Shown piece by piece: positions 1 to 5,029 of a stretch of 5,029 nucleotides of DNA. The stretch is taken from assembly GCA_030614035.1 (NCBI GenBank), contig JAUWKW010000132.1, positions 1 to 5,029 on the forward strand, written 5' to 3'. The translations under genes and the position numbers were made by a program. Under the pieces are notes generated by a model. The model did no database searches. It was not told the origin of the DNA and saw only the letters and a program-made list of their open reading frames with translations. Each line of letters begins with the position of its first letter. Position 1 is the first letter of the stretch. The DNA is from Chromatiales bacterium. GTDB lineage: Bacteria; Pseudomonadota; Gammaproteobacteria; Steroidobacterales; GCA-2729495.

Positions 1-908
1 CCCGTAGTCGAGGTGATTTCGGCGCCAACGCGCTCGATTCTCCCCGAGTAAGTCAGCACCTCGTTACCGACCTGCCAGGAAACTCCAACCGGTCGCCCTA
101 CCACCGGTGTATCGCTATCGATCAAGCGCCCATATTGCGCATTGGACAGCGAGAATCGCACTTCCAGTTCGCTCATGTCGATAAGGTCTGCAACCTTATC
201 GGCTCCGAATCCACTGATCTGTTTACCAAGATTCGCGTTGACGTCACCGATGACGCCATCAAACGGTGCCACTAGCCGTGAATCTGTGAGATCGCGTGCC
301 GCTTGTACCACCGCTATTTCGCGTTGTTCGACAATTGCCTCCTGCTGGAGCATGTCCAGCTCAGCGGTGTCCATGAACTGCTCCGACACATTTTTTTCTG
401 CGAAAAGTTCTTTCGCTCGCTCGTGATCGCGACGCAACATCTCAAGTCGAACCTCGGCCTCTTTCAATTGAGATCGCTGGTTGGCCAAGTCAGTCTCATA
501 TTGAAATGGATCGATCTGAACCAGCAGGTCACCCTGCTTGACGATACCGCCCTCGCGGAGGTTCGGACCCACCTCGACAATGCGGCCACCGACCAATGCC
601 AGCAATTCGCTCCTGCGTCCGGCTACTATCTCGCCAAACAGGTTCAGCTCCGGCTGAACGGTCTGATACCGGGCTTCTACGACATCAACCGGCCAAACTC
701 GCTCGGGTCTTTGGACGGGCTCCAAGCGGGGCCGTGTTGCGATCAAAAGCGCAACGATCAAGGCAGTCCCAGCGACAAGCAGAACGGGCAGACCGATGCG
801 CGTGGAAGCTATAACGCGGAAGGGCTTGGTAATGAATTGAAAAAAGCGACGCATTATAAAACTTGCATGCCTGAGCCTACGCCATGACGACACCCGGAAT
901 TTGATCAT
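1..908 (-). CDS. RND efflux periplasmic adaptor (HlyD/MFP family), partial
   Basis: This frame is open for 302 codons and leaves the window at its left edge, so the C-terminus is missing. The protein has a basic N-terminus and one hydrophobic anchor (about residues 38-57, GLPVLLVAGTALIVALLIA), then a first half-lipoyl segment (97-135, with GGRIVEVG and VKQGDLLVQIDP), a charged helical hairpin (136-207) and a second half-lipoyl segment with APFDGVIG (214-221). A beta-barrel begins near 240. This order is typical of membrane fusion proteins that link an inner-membrane RND pump to an outer-membrane channel; it carries an uncleaved anchor and no lipobox. Substrate cannot be inferred, and the pump gene should lie beyond the left edge. 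The start is uncertain: ATG at 908 has a weak AGG four bases upstream; ATG at 854 (18 codons shorter) and an intermediate GTG at 893 are alternatives. An in-frame stop lies just upstream, near 964. Confidence 0.9.
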   Translation of the reverse strand, partial: MIKFRVSSWRRLRHASFIMRRFFQFITKPFRVIASTRIGLPVLLVAGTALIVALLIATRPRLEPVQRPERVWPVDVVEARYQTVQPELNLFGEIVAGRRSELLALVGGRIVEVGPNLREGGIVKQGDLLVQIDPFQYETDLANQRSQLKEAEVRLEMLRRDHERAKELFAEKNVSEQFMDTAELDMLQQEAIVEQREIAVVQAARDLTDSRLVAPFDGVIGDVNANLGKQISGFGADKVADLIDMSELEVRFSLSNAQYGRLIDSDTPVVGRPVGVSWQVGNEVLTYSGRIERVGAEITSTT

Positions 909-1054
909 GCTGCCTGGACAGTCCGCCGGGCAGTGACAACGCTCCTGGTAAGCTGAGTTCGTGGATTATCGTTCTACGCCCAAACGCCGCCTGTATTTCT
1001 GTTGTGCGGCTTCAAACGCGTTCAGAACATCGTTATCGGCACGTCAGCGGATCT

Positions 1055-1081
1055 ATTCTAGCTTATTGACCACTCGGTCAC
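1055..1081 (-). promoter_or_regulatory. Candidate promoter of the efflux adaptor gene
   Basis: Read on the minus strand, a -35-like GTGACC (1081-1076) is followed after 15 bases by TAGAAT (1060-1055), which matches five of six -10 consensus bases. The spacer is shorter than the ideal 17, so the call is tentative. It would give a leader of about 135 bases before the ATG at 908. The inverted repeat at 1067-1080 covers the -35 and spacer. Confidence 0.3.
1067..1080. promoter_or_regulatory. Perfect inverted repeat TGACC-ACTC-GGTCA, possible TetR-type operator
   Basis: Two perfect 5-base arms are separated by four bases, upstream of the efflux adaptor. Established knowledge: TetR/AcrR-family repressors often bind short palindromes of this kind, and many RND adaptor genes are controlled by such repressors. 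The repeat overlaps the upstream part of a candidate minus-strand promoter, where a repressor would be effective. No regulator gene is in the window, so the assignment is inference. Confidence 0.4.
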
Positions 1082-1154
1082 ATTATTCCACCGGCTGATT
1101 GACGGGACCGCAATAGGCAGATACCCCGACATGCGCCGGTGCCGGGGCGCCAGC

Positions 1155-2678
1155 TTAGACTTCCCAGTTTTTCAGATATTCAGGCAGCTTGCGGTCAATA
1201 CGGTCGAACACATCGGGAAACTCCTCGAGCAGGGCTGCCCGGTTGAGTCTCTGGTAGACCTCCGGACCGCCTTCCTCGGGAAGCTGGCGGGTCGCGTCGA
1301 TGATGATCTTGCTCCCGATTACTTTTAACTCTGACTTTTGCTCCGCGCGAATACTTGGATCAAGCCGCATTGCCGATGATTGCTCAATGATCCTGGTGGC
1401 CGGATGCGGTTGCCAGCGCGCGCCCACAGCATGCATGACTTCTTCCACATTGAGAATATCGACGTCCTTGTCCACCACGACAATGATTTTTGCGATATTC
1501 AGGAATTTGGTCAGCGGTTCGGCCGCTACAAATGCTTCGCCGGGTTCGCGCTTGTCGATGCTCAGAAATGCGAATCCGGTAATTTCGACCGGCACGTGAA
1601 TCCCGACCAGGTTCGGTATCGCTTTCTTGAAGGTGAGGTTGGCCGTCGCCTCCATGAGTGACGTCAAATATCCACGGGTCACTCCAGTAAACTGGTTTAT
1701 GAACCACGGATTTTCGCGATGCGTCACCGCAGTAACATTCATGTAGAAATTTTCGGATTTTTTCTGGCCCATGTAACCGTACATTTCACCGAAAGGCCCT
1801 TCTTCTTCCATATCGAACGGAATCTCGCCCTCGATGACCATCTCGACGTTGGCGGGCACCAGCAATTCACTGGTTTCACATTTGACGACTTCCAGCGGCC
1901 GCCCCATGAACCCGCCGGCGATTGCCAATTCATCCTGACCAAGTCTGGCTGTCTTTGAACTGCCCATCGCATAAGTAATAGGATCAGCGCCGATAACAAT
2001 AGCGGCCCGGGCGAACGGCTCGCCACGCTCCTTCATATCCATCAGGAATGTCCAGCCATGCTGATTGATCTCAGGGTTGACTCCGATCTTTCTTGGGCCT
2101 TTCAGCTGGCACCGATACGTTCCCGAATTCCGCCCGTGTTCGGGATCGTAGGTGATTACGTTACCGGTGTTTATGTAACGGCCCGCGTCGGCCGGATTCG
2201 ACTGCAGCCAGGGAAATTCAAGCAGATCGATTTCGTCGCCACTCAGGCGGACTTCTTTGCAAGGAGCACGGTCACGCTCGACTTCAACGGGCTCGATGGT
2301 CCTCCATTGACCGTTTTTGTCCGCCATTGAGATGACCTTTTCCAGGGCAGCCTGGTACATCGCCGGCTGATCATCGGTGATCTGCTCGATACCTAGTGCG
2401 ATAGCCTCTGTATTCCAGCGCCCATACTGGTTCGCAATTACCGGTCCATCCATCCATTCGCCGTCAATTTTTATTCGATCGAATATCACGGCCGGTGCGC
2501 CGGTCCAGCCGTACTTGTCGATTAATCGATACATCAGTGCCGTGGCTTCGTATGCATCCTGATCGATTTCCGGGATTCGCAATACACCCCCATGCGCTTC
2601 CAGTGCAGCCATATACATGCGCAGGGAATCGAACGGTCCCAACAAGTTGATCGTCGTGAGTGACGCCGCCTGGCTCAT
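1155..2678 (-). CDS. UbiD-family prenylated-FMN-dependent decarboxylase
   Basis: This 507-residue protein has the usual UbiD length (about 490-510). The family reversibly decarboxylates aromatic or alpha,beta-unsaturated carboxylic acids in the cytoplasm using prenylated FMN. By my alignment from memory with fungal Fdc1, the catalytic triad is complete: R189 in NSGTYR and E293/E298 in EGPFGE. The metal and phosphate ligands are also present: N184, H207 (18 residues after R189, as in Fdc1) and E263 in LEVVKCE. The start is well supported: AAGGAG lies eight bases before the ATG. Its substrate is not identifiable: the N-terminus and active-site surroundings do not clearly match ubiquinone-pathway UbiD, and no quinone gene is near. 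Phenolic-acid, gallate-like or heteroaromatic acids are possible. No UbiX prenyltransferase is in the window, so the cofactor must be supplied from elsewhere. Confidence 0.95.
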   Translation of the reverse strand: MSQAASLTTINLLGPFDSLRMYMAALEAHGGVLRIPEIDQDAYEATALMYRLIDKYGWTGAPAVIFDRIKIDGEWMDGPVIANQYGRWNTEAIALGIEQITDDQPAMYQAALEKVISMADKNGQWRTIEPVEVERDRAPCKEVRLSGDEIDLLEFPWLQSNPADAGRYINTGNVITYDPEHGRNSGTYRCQLKGPRKIGVNPEINQHGWTFLMDMKERGEPFARAAIVIGADPITYAMGSSKTARLGQDELAIAGGFMGRPLEVVKCETSELLVPANVEMVIEGEIPFDMEEEGPFGEMYGYMGQKKSENFYMNVTAVTHRENPWFINQFTGVTRGYLTSLMEATANLTFKKAIPNLVGIHVPVEITGFAFLSIDKREPGEAFVAAEPLTKFLNIAKIIVVVDKDVDILNVEEVMHAVGARWQPHPATRIIEQSSAMRLDPSIRAEQKSELKVIGSKIIIDATRQLPEEGGPEVYQRLNRAALLEEFPDVFDRIDRKLPEYLKNWEV

Positions 2679-2686
2679 CGCGGAAA

Positions 2687-2692
2687 CTCCTT
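2687..2692 (-). promoter_or_regulatory. Strong ribosome binding site of the ubiD-family gene
   Basis: AAGGAG on the minus strand lies eight bases before the ATG at 2678. This is the clearest Shine-Dalgarno among the minus-strand genes and fixes the start. It also suggests that the gene is translated independently of anything upstream. Confidence 0.75.
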
Positions 2693-2701
2693 GCGCTACG
2701 C

Positions 2702-2707
2702 ATTATG
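2702..2707 (-). promoter_or_regulatory. Possible -10 element for the ubiD-family gene
   Basis: CATAAT on the minus strand matches five of six -10 bases. It would start transcription near 2696, giving a short leader that just includes the ribosome binding site. No good -35 hexamer is seen at 16-18 bases, so an activator or another promoter may be needed. Confidence 0.22.
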
Positions 2708-2735
2708 GTTCTTAAGGCACAACCAGCACGGGCAA

Positions 2736-2756
2736 GGGTACCCGAAACCGGGTCCC
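2736..2756. repeat. GC-rich hairpin between the small ORF and the ubiD-family gene
   Basis: On the plus strand GGG, a bulged T, then ACCCG, a four-base loop AAAC, and CGGGTCCC can form an 8-base-pair stem with one bulge. It lies about 60 bases upstream of the ubiD-family start and about 55 bases beyond the stop of the small ORF. No run of T follows on either strand, so it is not a classical intrinsic terminator. It may be a factor-dependent stop, a transcript-end stabiliser or a protein site. The rest of 2679-2810 holds nothing else I recognise. Confidence 0.35.
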
Positions 2757-2810
2757 GCAGGATACCGACACGCGGTTAGCCGGCGCAGAGAAGCAGCTGA
2801 ATATAGTTTG

Positions 2811-3005
2811 CTAGCAAGCGCGCCCGTAGATAATCTCGAGCCAACTTGGTGGTCTTTTTTCGACGCGGCTCACTGTCGCCTTTTCGGCCCATACCTGGGC
2901 ACGTAACATCCTGACTGTTGCGTTGTTCGTGCCGAAAAATGACTCCAGTCGCTTGATGCGATTCTCCATGGTGGTGATGTTCATCATGGTCTCTCTACCG
3001 ATCAT
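2811..3005 (-). CDS. Small hypothetical protein, 64 residues
   Basis: I do not recognise this protein. It is basic, with a likely helical N-terminal half (MENRIKRLESFFG, then VRMLRAQVWAEKA) and a C-terminal end SWLEIIYGRAC. There is no signal peptide or membrane helix. I prefer the ATG at 3005 because AAGGG lies about ten bases before it; ATG at 3041 (76 residues) and ATG at 2987 are alternatives. G or C ends about two thirds of the codons I checked, which agrees with coding sequence but does not prove it. It lies between the methyltransferase and the ubiD-family gene on the same strand. It could be a real orphan gene, a remnant of a longer gene, or a chance frame. Confidence 0.4.
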   Translation of the reverse strand: MIGRETMMNITTMENRIKRLESFFGTNNATVRMLRAQVWAEKATVSRVEKRPPSWLEIIYGRAC

Positions 3006-3016
3006 TACTGCAGATC

Positions 3017-3030
3017 CCTTAACGTTAAGG
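3017..3030. repeat. 14-base perfect palindrome CCTTAACGTTAAGG
   Basis: Every base pairs with its partner, with AACGTT at the centre. It lies 11 bases upstream of the preferred ATG of the small ORF and contains that ORF's AAGG Shine-Dalgarno on the minus strand. It may be an operator, or in RNA a weak 5-base-pair stem with an ACGT loop. Its role is inference. Confidence 0.4.
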
Positions 3031-3106
3031 TGTTGGGCCATCCGTCGTCTGGTCCTTAAAGGTCAGCTCCCATGCATATTGGCTCATCCAGGCCTGGTCA
3101 ACGGAA

Positions 3107-3703
3107 TCAGGACCTGCGCCAAACCAGCATCTGGTTATTCGCTGGCATGGCATGGTCCGCGGCCAGGCGCAGACCCTGCGCCTTTGCCAGCCGGTCCACG
3201 GCTTCAAAGTCCCTGATACCACTGAATGGGTCGCGAGCTTTCAGGTGCCGGTCGAACGCTGCGTTGCTGTCACTCGTGTAAAGCGTTCCGTAGCGGAAAG
3301 GGCCATATACACACAACGGACCACCGGAATGAAGGACTGCACCCACGCCACGAAAGAAATGTTCGACTTGCTCCCACGACATGATATGCAGTGAATTAGC
3401 ACTGAAAATCGCCTCCGCTGAATCCACCGGCCATGGGTCATCCTCTACGTTCAGCGCAATGGGTGTTATTACGTTTGCCGGACCGTCCTGCTCTAATCTC
3501 TGGCTGATCCCCGCCAGATTTTCGGCCACGTCGCTGGTCTGCCAAACGAGATGCGGCAGCTGCTCACCAAAATAAACAGCATGCTGACCGGTCCCGCTGC
3601 CGATCTCCAGTACGTAGCTGATCGCAGCAAAATGCTCCCGGAGATTAGACAGGATCGGGTCTTTGTTACGCTCACAGGCTTCGGACAAAACGAGCACGAT
3701 CAC
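3107..3703 (-). CDS. DUF938 / METTL26-like class I SAM-dependent methyltransferase
   Basis: The protein matches the UPF0585/DUF938 family, whose human member is METTL26, along its length. With GTG 3703 as start (198 residues) the landmarks are ERNKDPIL (11-18), SAM-binding motif I VLEIGSGTGQHAVYF (31-45), WQTSDV (54-59), NSLHIMSWEQVEHFF (103-117), YGPFRYG (133-139), SNAAFDRHLKARDP (146-159) and MPANN (186-190). The family is presumed to methylate an unknown substrate; no function is established that I know of. The start is ambiguous because no clear Shine-Dalgarno is visible. GTG 3697 gives an N-terminus most like the human protein, and TTG 3733 would overlap the upstream gene. The stop of the upstream membrane protein gene lies 13 bases before GTG 3703, which suggests one transcript and perhaps coupled translation. 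Confidence 0.9.
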   Translation of the reverse strand: MIVLVLSEACERNKDPILSNLREHFAAISYVLEIGSGTGQHAVYFGEQLPHLVWQTSDVAENLAGISQRLEQDGPANVITPIALNVEDDPWPVDSAEAIFSANSLHIMSWEQVEHFFRGVGAVLHSGGPLCVYGPFRYGTLYTSDSNAAFDRHLKARDPFSGIRDFEAVDRLAKAQGLRLAADHAMPANNQMLVWRRS

Positions 3704-3716
3704 ATACGTGTTGCGG

Positions 3717-4124
3717 TCAGTCGTCCAGGCCAAGTTCTTTGCGTTTCACCTGCTTGACGTGTTCACCGACCTCGAGTGCTGACATGCCGAACATAGATGC
3801 CAGGATCTTGAATAGCTTCAACAGCAGCCAGCCGAACAACAACAAGACAAAGCCCAGGTTTAAATCAGCAGCAGAGTTCAAAATCCGTTCAAAACCTGTC
3901 CAACCCGGGATACTGAACGCTCCAAATTGGCTGACCAGGCTCAGTGGTTGCCAATCCCCGGCGCGCAGCCACATATATGACTGGTACAGCCAAACGCAGA
4001 CAGCCGATATGAGGCAGGCTGACAGCGATGCCAGCCCTATCTTGTCGAGCAACCCGGCAATACCACTGTAGGTACTGGATAAGCCGGACAAATACGCTCC
4101 TTGGACTTTATGCCACCAGGCCAT
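3717..4124 (-). CDS. Small inner-membrane protein with two predicted helices, unknown function
   Basis: I do not recognise this 135-residue protein. Two long hydrophobic stretches are visible: about 27-53 (including LASLSACLISAVCVWLY) and about 87-112 (LGFVLLLFGWLLLKLFKILA). Between them lies a Trp-rich loop (WLRAGDWQP, later IPGWTGFERIL). The C-terminal tail (117-135) is highly charged (GEHVKQVKRKELGLDD) and probably cytoplasmic by the positive-inside rule, which would place the N-terminus in the cytoplasm as well. The ATG at 4124 has GGAG about ten bases upstream. It is the first gene of the minus-strand run and is followed closely by the methyltransferase; a functional link is only a guess. 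Confidence 0.75.
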   Translation of the reverse strand: MAWWHKVQGAYLSGLSSTYSGIAGLLDKIGLASLSACLISAVCVWLYQSYMWLRAGDWQPLSLVSQFGAFSIPGWTGFERILNSAADLNLGFVLLLFGWLLLKLFKILASMFGMSALEVGEHVKQVKRKELGLDD

Positions 4125-4161
4125 TGGTCGCCGTCTCCGGATATGCGCGATAGTTCGAGTG

Positions 4162-4192
4162 GGCGGTGGCGCATGTATTTCGTGCCACCGCC
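4162..4192. repeat. Strong 9-base inverted repeat in the divergent intergenic region
   Basis: The arms GGCGGTGGC (4162-4170) and GCCACCGCC (4184-4192) are perfectly complementary around 13 bases. In RNA one G-U and one G-C pair could extend the stem to 11 and leave a nine-base loop. No T run follows on the plus strand, so it is not a classical terminator for that strand. On the minus strand it directly follows a -10-like element and would sit at the very 5' end of the membrane-protein transcript. As DNA it could be an operator shared by the two divergent genes. Confidence 0.55.
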
Positions 4193-4195
4193 AAA

Positions 4196-4201
4196 AGTAT
4201 A
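4196..4201 (-). promoter_or_regulatory. Candidate -10 element for the membrane protein transcript
   Basis: TATACT on the minus strand matches five of six -10 bases. No good -35 hexamer is visible at 15-18 bases upstream. Transcription from here would start at about the first arm of the adjacent inverted repeat and give a leader of roughly 65 bases. Confidence 0.28.
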
Positions 4202-4212
4202 CACTTAGCGAA

Positions 4213-4225
4213 AGGCGCTACGCCT
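4213..4225. repeat. Short inverted repeat AGGCG-CTA-CGCCT
   Basis: Two perfect 5-base arms flank a three-base centre, about 20 bases from the larger inverted repeat and 43 bases before the aminotransferase start. It may form a small hairpin in the aminotransferase leader or be a protein site. It is short enough to be chance. Confidence 0.25.
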
Positions 4226-4253
4226 AATAACACTATTCACACAAGACATTAAA

Positions 4254-4260
4254 AAGGAAG
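4254..4260 (+). promoter_or_regulatory. Ribosome binding site of the aminotransferase gene
   Basis: AAGGAAG lies eight bases before the ATG at 4269 and supports that start. No convincing plus-strand promoter could be picked out upstream. Confidence 0.7.
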
Positions 4261-4268
4261 CGCCGCAG

Positions 4269-5029
4269 ATGGCTCATTCGTTTCAACCGCCGGTCCGCAC
4301 GCTGATGGGGCCAGGCCCTTCTGACGTGAGCCCCCGCGTTCTCGAGGCGATGTCGCGACCGACCATTGGCCATCTGGACCCGGCTTTTATCGAGTTGATG
4401 GATGACGTGAAACGCTTGCTTCAATTCGCGTTTCAATCCGAAAGCGAACTGACCTTGCCAGTATCGGCCCCGGGTTCGGCCGGTATGGAAGCGTGTTTCG
4501 TTAATCTCGTCGAGCGTGGCGATACAGTGATTGTGGCGCAGAACGGTGTTTTTGGCGGACGCATGAAAGAGAACGTTGAGCGCTGTGGTGCGACGCCGAT
4601 CATGGTCAACGATGACTGGGGCAGCCCGGTTGACCCGCAAAAAGTCGAAGAGAAGTTGAAAGCCCATCCTGAAGCAAAGCTGGTCGCATTTGTGCATGCT
4701 GAAACTTCGACCGGAGCAAGATCAGACGGGGCAGCCCTATGCAGCCTGGCGCGGGACCACGATTGCCTGTCGATAGTGGATACCGTTACGTCGCTGGGGG
4801 GAATAGAAGTCGATGTGGATGGCTGGGGTGCCGACGGTGTTTATTCCGGCACTCAGAAATGTCTATCCTGTCCGCCGGGTCTTTCGCCCGTGACGTTCAG
4901 CGATCGTGCACGGGATGTCATCGGGTCTCGCAAACAACCGGTGCAAAGCTGGTTCCTGGACATGGAACTGGTCATGGGTTACTGGGGCGAACAAACGCAA
5001 CGCGCCTATCACCACACGGCGCCGGTCAA
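4269..5029 (+). CDS. Alanine/serine-glyoxylate-type aminotransferase (class V, PLP), partial
   Basis: The frame is open for 253 codons and runs off the right edge; the family is usually about 380-400 residues, so about a third is missing. It begins with the typical PPVRTLMGPGPSDVSPRVLEAM and continues with GHLDPAF (34-40), the cofactor-loop region SAPGSAGMEA (66-75), HAETSTGA (143-150), the PLP-pyridine aspartate D171 in IVDTVTSLGG, and the Schiff-base lysine K197 in SGTQKCLSCPPG. The D-to-K spacing of 26 equals that of human AGT (D183/K209), and the segment ending YHHTAPV matches its YHHTIPV. The enzyme is expected to transfer an amino group to glyoxylate from alanine or serine to make glycine, in the cytoplasm. 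Donor choice (alanine, serine, or ureidoglycine as in purine catabolism) cannot be decided here. It is transcribed divergently from the membrane protein. Confidence 0.93.
   Translation, partial: MAHSFQPPVRTLMGPGPSDVSPRVLEAMSRPTIGHLDPAFIELMDDVKRLLQFAFQSESELTLPVSAPGSAGMEACFVNLVERGDTVIVAQNGVFGGRMKENVERCGATPIMVNDDWGSPVDPQKVEEKLKAHPEAKLVAFVHAETSTGARSDGAALCSLARDHDCLSIVDTVTSLGGIEVDVDGWGADGVYSGTQKCLSCPPGLSPVTFSDRARDVIGSRKQPVQSWFLDMELVMGYWGEQTQRAYHHTAPV

Noticed and set aside
142..887. Plus-strand open frames of 72-194 codons across the left part of the window
   Set aside because: They lie antisense to the efflux adaptor frame, which has clear family motifs over its whole length. Their translations show no recognisable domain.
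1133..1150. GCGCC/GGCGC hairpin just after the UbiD stop codon, considered as a terminator
   Set aside because: The stem has only five pairs around eight bases and no T run follows on the minus strand, so an intrinsic terminator is not supported.
1384..2026. Minus-strand frames in other phases, and plus-strand frames, within the UbiD gene
   Set aside because: The 507-codon UbiD frame is complete with all motifs; these are shadows of it.
2923..3281. Plus-strand frames overlapping the small ORF and the 3' end of the methyltransferase
   Set aside because: They begin with a poor start codon or run antisense to a well-supported gene. Their Pro/Arg-rich translations look like antisense shadows.
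4233..4697. 154-codon minus-strand frame at the start of the aminotransferase
   Set aside because: It is antisense to a gene with a strong Shine-Dalgarno and diagnostic PLP motifs; its Arg/His-rich translation is typical of a shadow frame.
1..5029. A defence, mobile-element or otherwise new multi-gene system
   Set aside because: No nuclease, transposase, integrase, reverse transcriptase, toxin-antitoxin pair or repeat array could be seen. The recognisable genes are metabolic, transport or general methyltransferase families.

Overview
The window looks like a stretch of proteobacterial chromosome with moderate GC content (roughly 50-55 % by eye). A gammaproteobacterium is my best guess from the gene types and protein style, but nothing in the sequence settles the lineage. 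No insertion sequence, phage gene, tRNA, rRNA or CRISPR array is visible.

Layout: five co-directional minus-strand genes fill about the first 4.1 kb. In their direction of transcription they are: a small two-helix membrane protein (4124-3717); a DUF938/METTL26-type SAM methyltransferase just downstream (about 3703-3107); a possible 64-residue orphan protein (3005-2811); a UbiD-family prenylated-FMN decarboxylase with its catalytic and metal-binding residues intact (2678-1155); and the 5' part of an RND/HlyD-type efflux adaptor that runs off the left edge (908-1). On the plus strand, a class V aminotransferase of the alanine/serine-glyoxylate type starts at 4269 and runs off the right edge.

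The membrane protein and methyltransferase are close enough to be one transcript. The UbiD gene has its own strong ribosome binding site and an upstream gap of about 130 bases, and the adaptor has a 246-base upstream region with a TetR-like operator over a candidate promoter, so these two are probably separate units. The aminotransferase and membrane protein diverge from a 144-base region holding two inverted repeats. The genes do not form one recognisable pathway. The UbiD substrate is unknown and no UbiX flavin prenyltransferase lies in the window.

I found no convincing new multi-gene system. The items most worth a second look are the small inverted repeats in the intergenic regions, the uncharacterised METTL26-like methyltransferase paired with a membrane protein, and the orphan small ORF whose Shine-Dalgarno sits inside a perfect palindrome.
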